Positions 52,780 to 60,104 of a DNA stretch of 64,000 bases are shown here, in pieces. The DNA is from CBDBLK01 sp965215445 (lineage in GTDB: Bacteria > Bdellovibrionota > Bacteriovoracia > Bacteriovoracales > Bacteriovoracaceae): positions 2,356,001 to 2,420,000 of the forward strand of contig CBDCDT010000002.1 of NCBI GenBank assembly GCA_965215445.1, read 5' to 3'. The translations under genes and the position numbers were made by a program. The notes under the pieces were generated by a model. It did not search any database, had not been told where the DNA came from, and saw only the letters and a program-made list of their open reading frames with translations. The first letter of the stretch is position 1. Each line of letters opens with the position of its first letter.

Positions 52780-54075
52780 TTAAAATGACCGACCGGAAAC
52801 CGGATTTCCGCCCGTTTTGAAATGAACCGAGGCATGGGCGCGGCCAACCTCCAGGAAGAACACCCCTCTCGCCATGGCATTTATTTGAATAGTGTACTCC
52901 CAGGCCGCTTTAAGGCCGACCAAAAGGTACTCAATGTAGGTTTCATTTCCTGAATCAGGGGGATAAATGAGAATCAAAAGGGATTCATCGGTCATTGTTT
53001 TTAAGTTGGTTATTTCGAGAAAATACCAATCTGCCTCGGGAATGAGGGGAAACCTGATTTTGGCACTATACTTTCCCACTTCCAAAACCTGGGCCTTAAA
53101 TTTGCCCTCGAGAGGAGAAAATGCTTTCCTCTGCCATTCGTGAACAAGAGGGGCCTTTACAAAAGTACCTTGTTGTAAAATTCTGGAATCAGGTTCTCCC
53201 AACGGAACCGAATCCACCAGGCCATGTTCGTTAAGTGCCAACGCACGGGCGGCCTCCCTTCTCTTTTCAATCCTGGTCGCCAGAAAACTCATCGGTGTAA
53301 GCATGGTCACCACATTAATGGAGAGTCCGCTCCATGGATTTTCGGCCACCCGCAAGGCCCAGAGCCTGTTTTTTTCAAAAGCATCGAGTTTGTTGTCACC
53401 GGCAACATAATCGGCAATATCATCTTTCACAATCGGATTGACGGTATAATTTAGTCCGCTTGCAAAACAGGCCACCGAACGTTTTTCTCCCACTATCTCG
53501 ACATAAAAAGAATAATTGCCGGGTGACAGGGGAACAGAAACGGTGAGATCAAGCATTGCATCACCGGCAGTTTGAGAACCCACCATTTGCGTGCAATTTG
53601 CATCTCTATACAACCTCACCAAATCCCCCTTGGAAACTCCCTTAACCCTAAGGGTGGGAGTTGTATCGACATCGGCCGAAGCATTGGGGTCTTGCATGGA
53701 CAACGACAAGGCCGGTTGCTCTGGTTCCGTAATAAGTTTATATTTGGCACTCTTTAGCGAGCAGGCAGAGGCCTCTCCTCTTCTTATGATTTTGGCGTAA
53801 AAAAGATAATTTCCAGATTGCAGAGAGGAAGTGGTAATGTGAACCAATTGATACCTGGCACGCCCCTCTCCCACTTGATTTAGACAACTTGAATCAGTAT
53901 AGATTTTAACCAAATCTCCTCTTTGCACACCCATCACACGAATGGTAGGAGTTTTTTTGCTGCCAACTTCGCTTGCGGGATTTACAATTTTTAAACCACT
54001 TGGAGGAAGAACAGAGTTAATTGCTGCCACGCTAACCAAAACAATGAGTAAAAAAAACAAGGCCCACTTTTTCAT
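52780..54075 (-). CDS. Secreted protein with two Ig-like modules and a unique C-terminal domain
   Basis: 431 residues from ATG 54075; a TATAAT lies 12 bases upstream and a short AAGGAG directly before the start. Signal peptide ALFFLLIVLVSVAA. Two modules (about residues 25-215) are of the same kind as in the giant gene: TPTIRVMGVQRGD, YTDSSC, SGNYLFYAK, ASACSLKSAKYKL. The remaining ~215 residues (from VKDDIADYVAGDNKLD) contain a helical hairpin and a beta-rich end, unrecognised. It lies 129 bases upstream of the giant gene on the same strand and may be its partner. Confidence 0.75.
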   Translation of the reverse strand: MKKWALFFLLIVLVSVAAINSVLPPSGLKIVNPASEVGSKKTPTIRVMGVQRGDLVKIYTDSSCLNQVGEGRARYQLVHITTSSLQSGNYLFYAKIIRRGEASACSLKSAKYKLITEPEQPALSLSMQDPNASADVDTTPTLRVKGVSKGDLVRLYRDANCTQMVGSQTAGDAMLDLTVSVPLSPGNYSFYVEIVGEKRSVACFASGLNYTVNPIVKDDIADYVAGDNKLDAFEKNRLWALRVAENPWSGLSINVVTMLTPMSFLATRIEKRREAARALALNEHGLVDSVPLGEPDSRILQQGTFVKAPLVHEWQRKAFSPLEGKFKAQVLEVGKYSAKIRFPLIPEADWYFLEITNLKTMTDESLLILIYPPDSGNETYIEYLLVGLKAAWEYTIQINAMARGVFFLEVGRAHASVHFKTGGNPVSGRSF

Positions 54076-54164
54076 AACTCCTTCAATTATACACAAATTT
54101 TATGCAGGATAAACGACCGACTAAAACAAGCTGTTCAAGTAAACAATAAATTACTATTTGCCCT

Positions 54165-54193
54165 TTGACGAAAAACCTTATCATCGCTACTCT
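54165..54193 (+). promoter_or_regulatory. Promoter of the CHAP-domain gene
   Basis: TTGACG (54165-54170), 17-nt spacer, TACTCT (54188-54193), about 29 bases before ATG 54223. It faces away from the Ig-module gene at 54075. Confidence 0.5.
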
Positions 54194-54222
54194 GAAAGTG
54201 TCCTTTGTGGAAAGCTATTGAC

Positions 54223-55470
54223 ATGAATAGAAAAAAATTGTTGACTATTTTATCCAAACTCTTATGGCCAGGTTTTTTGCTTGTCTACGCTGAAAACACA
54301 CCCAATCAAGGCCCCGAGCTGTGCAACTATGCCGGTTATCTCTCAGTTTTAAGAGAAGACGGGAAATGCCAAAACCCCTGGAAACTTGAAGCATCCGAAC
54401 TCGGTGCTGATTTAGATGAACTCCACACTTCCTACAACACTTGCCAGGGAAGCAACAGCAGTGCCATTCGCTGCAATCCCATCCTCTACGGATTTCAGTC
54501 CGAACACCAAAGCAATTCCCTTTGCCTGCGTGGAAGAAAAGATAGAGGCCTGGAGCGAGGCTGCTGTATCGAAAGCCCCAACCAATGGGATGCCTCGGTA
54601 TCAACCCGACAATGCAATCAAATTCTCTTTGGAAACTATGCCGGCCTTACTTTTAGAAATTTTGTCGACTCCATGGTTAAAAAACCCGAACGCCTGGCGC
54701 GCTACCTGGCGACGGCCTCGTCCTTCATTCAAAGCTGCAATCCCGCACAGCAAGAGTGTTCGACGTTAAAATCTCTGGTGACAACCTCGCTAAAGAGGTT
54801 GGATCTCAAACAAAACCCCCTCTTAAGCTATTCTCTATCCAAGACATTCCTCGACCTCAGGATTAATGTCAGAGCACTCAGACAAAATTTTGATGCTCTC
54901 GAAGATGAAGGCCTGAATAATGCCGTTGACCAAACCATCTCTTGGCAAAGACAGCGTTTAACCATCATCCGTCAACTTGTTGAAGAATACGAAAATAATA
55001 CCAAAACCGAAGAAGTCATTAAACACGCCATCAAGCAGGCGCGCGCTAGAAGGGCCAGAGGAGACAAGCTAGGCCAGTGTTACACTTATGTCAAAAGAGC
55101 GTTGCTCAGGGGAGGATACCTCGACCGTTACTTTTGGACGGGGCGGGGATGGGCCAAAGAGGCCATCCATGACCTGCCACCATTGGGTTTTATCGACATT
55201 ACCAGCTTTGGTATTCCTCTCGACCCGAGAAAGGCCCCTCATGGCTCCATCGTCGTCTATGAAGGGGGGCCATACGGACATATTGAAATTGTCAACGTCG
55301 TTACTGACAGCAAAGGAAAACCAACCAGGAGACTTTATATCAGCGACCTCATCAACAACAAACCGGTAAGTGAAGTTCTCCATCCCTGGAGACGCCCCAT
55401 CGCTATTATGATTGCCATCAATGATGAAGACCGTAAAGACCTGGAAATCCCACCTCTTCAGTCTTTGTAA
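54223..55470 (+). CDS. Exported CHAP-type cysteine peptidase/amidase
   Basis: 415 residues from ATG 54223 with GTGGAAAG 8 bases upstream. Signal peptide LLTILSKLLWPGFLLVYA. The N-terminal half is helical and has four to six Cys. The C-terminal ~120 residues form a CHAP-like domain: GQCYTYVKRALLRGG (nucleophile Cys near residue 285), then APHGSIVVYEGGPYGHIEIV (catalytic His near 345). CHAP domains cleave peptidoglycan amide or endopeptide bonds. A wall-hydrolase beside surface Ig-proteins suggests self-remodelling or attack on another cell; the latter is speculation. Confidence 0.75.
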   Translation: MNRKKLLTILSKLLWPGFLLVYAENTPNQGPELCNYAGYLSVLREDGKCQNPWKLEASELGADLDELHTSYNTCQGSNSSAIRCNPILYGFQSEHQSNSLCLRGRKDRGLERGCCIESPNQWDASVSTRQCNQILFGNYAGLTFRNFVDSMVKKPERLARYLATASSFIQSCNPAQQECSTLKSLVTTSLKRLDLKQNPLLSYSLSKTFLDLRINVRALRQNFDALEDEGLNNAVDQTISWQRQRLTIIRQLVEEYENNTKTEEVIKHAIKQARARRARGDKLGQCYTYVKRALLRGGYLDRYFWTGRGWAKEAIHDLPPLGFIDITSFGIPLDPRKAPHGSIVVYEGGPYGHIEIVNVVTDSKGKPTRRLYISDLINNKPVSEVLHPWRRPIAIMIAINDEDRKDLEIPPLQSL

Positions 55471-55510
55471 TTGTAACTACTCACACTCCAATGAAAAACT
55501 GCGATAAAAG

Positions 55511-55645
55511 CAAGGTAAGTGCTCACAATTTGGGCCAGGTTGGGGGGAAGCAAACTGGAGCGACTGAGGCGTGCTAGAAGCCACGTCGCAAGGAGCGACA
55601 GTGTAGCTGACCCACAAGATGGTCTGAAGTGTGAGCAGTTACTTG
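55511..55645. repeat. Structured dispersed repeat, copy 2 (REP-like)
   Basis: Copy of 33404-33532. Outer stem CAA/TTG, GTAA/TTAC, a mismatch, then TGCTCACA/TGTGAGCA (55511-55527 with 55630-55645); bases differ from copy 1 but pairing is kept. The inner GGAG + GCGAC-hairpin-GTCGC + GGAG block is conserved. It directly follows the CHAP gene and its right end is the stop codon region of the FecR-domain gene. Confidence 0.65.
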
Positions 55646-56982
55646 TAATTTAAATAATTTTGCATGGCCCGGGAATAATAGTGCCACCCATAGGTATATT
55701 GCTCAAATTTCTCACCGCGACTTTGCAGTCGCCCGTGAAGATTTTCCCGTGCGGTAATGGTCATGGTTTCAATTAAACGGGTGTGTTCGTGTAAATAATT
55801 CAAACGCTGTTCCAAATCGCTACCGCTGCCGGATTTGAGAGTCCCCCATAGCCGGTATCCAAAATTAGCTGCCAAAGTTTCTCTATCCAAGAGAGCATGG
55901 GCAAAAAGAGAATGTCTTCGTGCCATAAATTCACGGGCAATCAACAAAGTGGGAATATTACTGGTGACAAATTCCCCTATTCCAAAGCGTTTTCCATCCT
56001 CATAAAATGTCACATCAAGGCCTTTGGGATTCACTCGATACCACTTGCCAACTTCCAATGCAGAAGGTGCGCGTTTGTCCAGGCCGCGAAAATGAAATTT
56101 AGCGGAAACCTTTTCTGAAAATTTTTGTGGAGTACTTGTAAGGCCCAACTGCTGGGCATCTCTCAACTTAAAATAACTCTCTCCCCCCACCTGCACGATG
56201 GCCTCCATTGATAAATTTCTTCCCGCAACGGTTCCGTTGTGAAAGACCAGATAAGAGTACGTCGGTTTTTTAAAGAGTTCCCGATTGTTTTCTTCGATGA
56301 TCTGATTGAGGTATTGATAGCGAAAAAAGACGGTCGGTTTTTGCTCTATTTGTGCAAAAAGATTGTCTTCACTCAAGGAAGGCATGGGGTATTTCAGATT
56401 GGCAGAAGAATAAGACAAAGGCAAAAAAAGCGTGTCCGTTTCCCGATGATTTCGCTGACGAAAAGTTTGGGAATGTCGTGCGAGCCACAAGATATTTCCT
56501 CCATCTATGCGCACATAAAGAAAATTTTCCTCCGCACCAATATTGATTTCACGAAAGGAAACCAAAGACCCGGGCGATAATCTCAAGAGCGTTCCATCCA
56601 TTAAATAGGCCCATAAATAACTGTCTGTCCCAGTGGAAAGCTCATCTCCCTCCACAATAAAAGAACCAAATTTAGCACGACCAAAACCTCTGTCACGAAA
56701 AAGCTCACATTCTCCCACACACTCCAAAACAACCCCCACTTTTTCCCTCAAACGGCCCTCCCCGAGATGGCGCCTCCAATCGGGATTTCCCACCTGGGCG
56801 GACAATTTTTTTTTCCACAGCCCGAAATCCAAAAATTCCTGGGGAGTCAACCTGTCCCAAGGCAAAAGAGAAGCACGATAACCCTTAAAAAGACGCATCG
56901 AAGGCATACCAGGGGACAAATTCTCCGCATGGGAAAAAGGGTTAAGGGCAAGGGCCAAAAACAAACTTAGAGTCGTTTTCAT
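55639..56982 (-). CDS. Secreted FecR-domain protein
   Basis: 447 residues from ATG 56982. Signal peptide MKTTLSLFLALALNPFSHA. Residues about 100-175 hold a FecR-type strand: GDELSTGTDSYLWAYLMDGT then LLRLSPGSLVSFREI, which in many secreted proteins accompanies LysM or other cell-wall domains. A possible glycan-binding or scaffold role is inferred. The other ~270 residues are unrecognised. Its stop codon lies in the closing stem of repeat copy 2. Confidence 0.7.
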   Translation of the reverse strand: MKTTLSLFLALALNPFSHAENLSPGMPSMRLFKGYRASLLPWDRLTPQEFLDFGLWKKKLSAQVGNPDWRRHLGEGRLREKVGVVLECVGECELFRDRGFGRAKFGSFIVEGDELSTGTDSYLWAYLMDGTLLRLSPGSLVSFREINIGAEENFLYVRIDGGNILWLARHSQTFRQRNHRETDTLFLPLSYSSANLKYPMPSLSEDNLFAQIEQKPTVFFRYQYLNQIIEENNRELFKKPTYSYLVFHNGTVAGRNLSMEAIVQVGGESYFKLRDAQQLGLTSTPQKFSEKVSAKFHFRGLDKRAPSALEVGKWYRVNPKGLDVTFYEDGKRFGIGEFVTSNIPTLLIAREFMARRHSLFAHALLDRETLAANFGYRLWGTLKSGSGSDLEQRLNYLHEHTRLIETMTITARENLHGRLQSRGEKFEQYTYGWHYYSRAMQNYLNYK

Positions 56983-57024
56983 ATCCACACTATTTATCGG
57001 TAAAGTTGCAAACTCCTTTATCCG

Positions 57025-57822
57025 ATGAGAAAAGCAATGTTAAAGAAATGGGCCAATATTGAAAAGAAACTGAACAATATTCTCTGCTATATCGGCCGAG
57101 GGTTTTCCTATCTTTTTTCCTTAGGGCATCCCTCTAGGTCGCAACCAAAAAAAACGCACCAAACGCCCTCTTTTCACCATCCTCCCCTTATTGACAAAAA
57201 TGCTCTCCAAGAAAAGCTGATTCAAACCAGCGAAAATATTTCCATATTTATCCGGCGTTCACACAAACTTTTGATGGAAACCGTGGAGGAAATCAAAAAA
57301 GAAGGTTTCACTCCCCTTTTAAAAATATTTTTCCAATTTCTCTTAAAACACAAAAAAGTGTTATTTCTCACTGTTTGTTTGATTGCTCTGACAGATTGGA
57401 TTAATTTTTATGGCCTTCAACTTGTAGACAACATAAGACAAGAGCAGGCTTCCAATTTCATCGTGCAAGAAGAAAACCTCTACAAAAGACCGGATTATTT
57501 CCGCAAACCTGAAAAACAATTCAAAGTGAATAGCATTATTCTTCCCACTTACCTGGGCAGAGATCATCGAAAATTGGTGTTAGATATTACTTTTGAATCT
57601 TCCAACAAATATATCAAGGCCTATTTTGAAAAACACCCTTACCTGATTCCCGATGTCTTGGGCCGCAAAATTGAACCTATCTCACTCGAATTTCCCCTCG
57701 AAACGGAAGGGAAAATTATCATCAAAGAAAAAATTATTGAAGAAACTAATCTTCTCCTCGAAGAACTTCACATTAAGGGAAAAATCGTCGCCGTCTATAT
57801 CGACCAAATGGTGAGCACTTAA
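57025..57822 (+). CDS. FliL-like single-pass membrane protein
   Basis: 265 residues. N-terminal cytoplasmic part of about 110 residues (basic, with a coiled stretch at 60-100), one membrane helix (VLFLTVCLIALTDWI, about 112-128), and a periplasmic part. The last ~90 residues (LVLDITFESSNKYIKAYFEK to the end, VYIDQMV) have the order of the FliL family: strand, helix, alpha-beta, KEKIIEETNLLL, then VYIDQMV at the end. FliL stabilises the flagellar stator. The long cytoplasmic extension and the lack of flagellar neighbours make this a variant; moderate call. Confidence 0.5.
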   Translation: MRKAMLKKWANIEKKLNNILCYIGRGFSYLFSLGHPSRSQPKKTHQTPSFHHPPLIDKNALQEKLIQTSENISIFIRRSHKLLMETVEEIKKEGFTPLLKIFFQFLLKHKKVLFLTVCLIALTDWINFYGLQLVDNIRQEQASNFIVQEENLYKRPDYFRKPEKQFKVNSIILPTYLGRDHRKLVLDITFESSNKYIKAYFEKHPYLIPDVLGRKIEPISLEFPLETEGKIIIKEKIIEETNLLLEELHIKGKIVAVYIDQMVST

Positions 57823-57838
57823 ATCCAACGTCCGCACT

Positions 57839-58303
57839 TCAAGGGACTACGCAAGAACAATCTACTTTTAGGGCAGTTCCTTTGGGACAATGTCCTAGAC
57901 AATTACAACGAGTTACCACGTGAAAGGGAGTACCATTGCACGAATGGGTGCAAGAACCATTGTTTTTATTTGCTTCGCTATCAGCTTCTTGGTAAGCATC
58001 GTTCCTGGATACAGATGTATAAGTTTTATAGAACGTGCAAGTTCTTGTATCAGCATAATTCCTACACTTCGTACTGCATTTTACATTCACATATATGGTT
58101 GTAGGTATTGGAGGAGTCGGTGGACTTGGAGTCGCCGCTTTACAAGTACAATCTGCAGTATTCAAAACCTGCCCCGGCGGGCAAATGGGGGTTTGGTTTG
58201 ATGAGGCCAAAATCAGAGTGTTTAGGATGAGAGCGCAGGTAAAACTTAAAAGTTGACGGAGTCTACGGGGGGGGGGCGTCAAGAAAGCGTTTTGTCGTTT
58301 CAT
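57839..58303 (-). CDS. Cysteine-rich secreted protein, paralogue A, with C10 tract
   Basis: 154 residues from ATG 58303; -10-like CATAAT ends six bases upstream, no Shine-Dalgarno. Signal peptide region MKRQNAFLTPPPRRLRQLLSF then TCALILNTLILASS. Mature part: TPICPPGQVLNTADCTCKA, a Pro-rich stretch, then about ten Cys in CxxxC spacing, probably disulfide-bonded. Ten C residues at codons 9-12 encode TPPPR; loss or gain of one C would frameshift the gene. Closely related to 59423-60022. Confidence 0.7.
   Translation of the reverse strand: MKRQNAFLTPPPRRLRQLLSFTCALILNTLILASSNQTPICPPGQVLNTADCTCKAATPSPPTPPIPTTIYVNVKCSTKCRNYADTRTCTFYKTYTSVSRNDAYQEADSEANKNNGSCTHSCNGTPFHVVTRCNCLGHCPKGTALKVDCSCVVP
58267..58276 (-). 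repeat. C10 homopolymer in the coding start of paralogue A
   Basis: Ten consecutive G on the plus strand (C on the coding strand) near codon 9. Tracts of this length are typical slippage sites of phase-variable surface genes. The tract is in frame here (ON). Confidence 0.7.
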
Positions 58304-58383
58304 GGTTTTATTATGGCACAAAAATCCATGAAGCGGAAGTTCTGCCATAGCTCATTATTTTTGTTCACTTTACGTTCCTCCGA

Positions 58384-58575
58384 CTACTTCAAGGGAGCGG
58401 GAGCGAGCAAACCGAGCTTGCCAAGGGTAACCAGACAACTCAGGATGGTGAGGACAATTCCTGCGGAAGCGGCGGCCATTCTAAGAATGATTTTGCTGTC
58501 CAATTCCTTGATGTCGCGCTTGAGTTCGGCAGTGGCGTATTCCAAATCCTGTTTGGAAGCGGAATCCTGGGACAT
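58384..58575 (-). CDS. DUF1640-like coiled-coil membrane protein, C-terminal part
   Basis: 63 residues: SKQDLEYATAELKRDIKELD is a coiled coil with the KxDLxxxxxELKRDIxEL pattern of DUF1640 (CCDC90-like) proteins, then one membrane helix (MAAASAGIVLTILSCLVTLG). In this family the coil is preceded by a short FxTLKxxxxLxxAGFxExQA segment, which here lies on a separate overlapping ORF (58575-58658). The two meet at TGATG. Confidence 0.6.
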   Translation of the reverse strand: MSQDSASKQDLEYATAELKRDIKELDSKIILRMAAASAGIVLTILSCLVTLGKLGLLAPAPLK

Positions 58576-58658
58576 CAGGCCCGGGCCTGGGCCTCGTCAA
58601 ACCCCGCCTCTTTGAGAGTGTCTAAATTCTTGAGTGAAGAAAAACCGTTTCCGCCCAT
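58575..58658 (-). CDS. Mini-ORF encoding the N-terminal DUF1640-like segment
   Basis: 27 residues from ATG 58658: SSLKNLDTLKEAGFDEAQAR, ending in TGA that overlaps the next ATG (58575). This is the part that belongs N-terminal to the coiled coil in DUF1640 proteins. It may be a genuine coupled split or the result of a one-base frameshift in a formerly single gene. AAGGAAAATGTC precedes the ATG. Confidence 0.55.
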   Translation of the reverse strand: MGGNGFSSLKNLDTLKEAGFDEAQARA

Positions 58659-58688
58659 GACATTTTCCTTATTTAGTTCTCTATCGTC

Positions 58689-58717
58689 ATTTTAAAAAAA
58701 TATATTAAATCTATCAA
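58689..58717 (-). promoter_or_regulatory. Promoter of the DUF1640-like ORFs
   Basis: TTGATA (58717-58712), 17-nt spacer, TAAAAT (58694-58689), about 30 bases before ATG 58658. Confidence 0.5.
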
Positions 58718-58846
58718 ATCACAGGCCACTGCTGGCCTCAACTTGCTTTTGCCGACAATTGCGCTGGCACTGGCAACTCAAATTTTTCATTTTGCGAGAT
58801 TCAGAAACAGATTTCTACACGGGTTAAAAACCCAACTTACAAACTG

Positions 58847-58884
58847 AAAAAAAATGGCCTTGCCGAAAAATACGACAAGGCCAT
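58847..58884 (-). terminator. Rho-independent terminator of the 58904-59365 gene
   Basis: On the minus strand ATGGCCTTG pairs with CAAGGCCAT (58884-58876 and 58862-58854) and is followed by an eight-T run. It lies 20 bases after the stop. Confidence 0.85.
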
Positions 58885-58903
58885 AAAGTCAGTGGGATTT
58901 ACT

Positions 58904-59365
58904 TTATCTAAAAGAACTGCTACACGAGCGAGTTTGACCTATCTCATTGTAACATATCCAGCGATAGCTGGTGCCATCACCGGGTTGAGGTGCAGGCAAT
59001 CCTACGGCACATAAATAGGATCTTCTGTTCCCGTCTGCATCTTTAAAAGCACATTGAGGACGAGGTGCTGTATTTGGTTTTGAAACATTACAACCTTCTA
59101 TTGGGGCATAACAGTCCGTATTGCCACATTTCCACTTGTGACTACTCGGAGGCTGGGCCGAAGTATTGTAATTCTGCAATTCTCCCTGTTTGCAAGTAAA
59201 TGGAGTTCGGCCACATACCTCTCTTCTCCCATACCTGTCATAATAGGGCGATTCAAACCAATGTGGATCCTTGGCAAATACCTCACTATTTCCCAAACTC
59301 AAACATATCTGCGCAAACAAAATAAGGGGAAGGATAAAAAAACCGGAAAATTTTTCTCTGAGCAT
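58904..59365 (-). CDS. Cysteine-rich secreted protein, unknown function
   Basis: 153 residues from ATG 59365 (AAGGAGG seven bases upstream). Signal peptide GFFILPLILFAQICLSLG. Twelve or so Cys in loose pairs (REVCGRTPFTCKQGE, KWKCGNTDCYAPIEGC, PQCAFKDADG, SYLC, WICYNEIGQTRSC). Not recognised; different family from the C10-tract paralogues but also disulfide-rich and exported. A strong terminator follows, so it is a single-gene unit. Confidence 0.65.
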   Translation of the reverse strand: MLREKFSGFFILPLILFAQICLSLGNSEVFAKDPHWFESPYYDRYGRREVCGRTPFTCKQGELQNYNTSAQPPSSHKWKCGNTDCYAPIEGCNVSKPNTAPRPQCAFKDADGNRRSYLCAVGLPAPQPGDGTSYRWICYNEIGQTRSCSSSFR

Positions 59366-59422
59366 TTGGTACCTCCTTGTTGCTCAATATCTCACGGCGC
59401 TTTTAAGACCGTCTAATGTAAC

Positions 59423-60022
59423 TTAAAATGAAAAACAGCTGCACGATGCTCCAATAGAACGGTATTTTCCCGCCGGACAGACGCTGCATGAAGGTTGAGA
59501 ACAACTGCAAAATTCAACACCGTTATGGCATTTACCTCCACCTGTAAAATACCAATTCCGTTTATTATTGCTGTTTTGACAAAAATCTGCATACGCCTCA
59601 GTTTGGGTTCCTGTAAAATATTCATCATACATCGTTGCGTTATTGTTCTTGCACTTCCGCTTGCATACATACTTTGGAATGGTTTCGTATTGGCATACGT
59701 TACTTAGATATTTCCCCGATGGGCTTTGGGAGTCAGTTTTATTGCAAGTGCATGCACACCCCGGGTATGCACCTTGAGTGTAACCGGGATTGCAAGTGTT
59801 GGAACAGGTTGACGGCGTTGGCGCCGGAGGCGGAGTTGGTGGCGTGGGAGTCGCCGCCTTACAGGTGCAGTCTGCGGTATTTAAAACCTGTCCCGGGGGG
59901 CAAATGGGGGTATGGGTTGAGGAGGGCCAGGCCGAGGCCGCAAGGGCGAGAAAACTACAAAAACTTATAACTTCGCAGAATCTACGGGGGGGGGGCGTCA
60001 AGACAGTGTTTTGTCGCTTCAT
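59423..60022 (-). CDS. Cysteine-rich secreted protein, paralogue B, with C10 tract
   Basis: 199 residues from ATG 60022; the upstream ~60 bases, the start, the signal region and the C10 tract are almost identical to paralogue A, then the sequences diverge after TPICPPGQVLNTADCTCKAA. Mature part holds about 16 Cys (NTCNPGYTQGAYPGCACTC, CQYETIPKYVCKRKC, CSCSQPSCSVCPAGKYR). Probably exported and disulfide-rich. In frame, so ON in this sequence. Confidence 0.7.
   Translation of the reverse strand: MKRQNTVLTPPPRRFCEVISFCSFLALAASAWPSSTHTPICPPGQVLNTADCTCKAATPTPPTPPPAPTPSTCSNTCNPGYTQGAYPGCACTCNKTDSQSPSGKYLSNVCQYETIPKYVCKRKCKNNNATMYDEYFTGTQTEAYADFCQNSNNKRNWYFTGGGKCHNGVEFCSCSQPSCSVCPAGKYRSIGASCSCFSF
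59986..59995 (-). repeat. C10 homopolymer in the coding start of paralogue B
   Basis: Ten G on the plus strand (C coding) at the same codons as in paralogue A. Same phase-variation reasoning. Confidence 0.7.
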
Positions 60023-60104
60023 GGTTTTATTATGGCACAAAAATCTATGAAGCGGAAGTTCCGCCATAGCTCACTATTTTTGTTAACTTTTGCATTTGAG
60101 ATCA

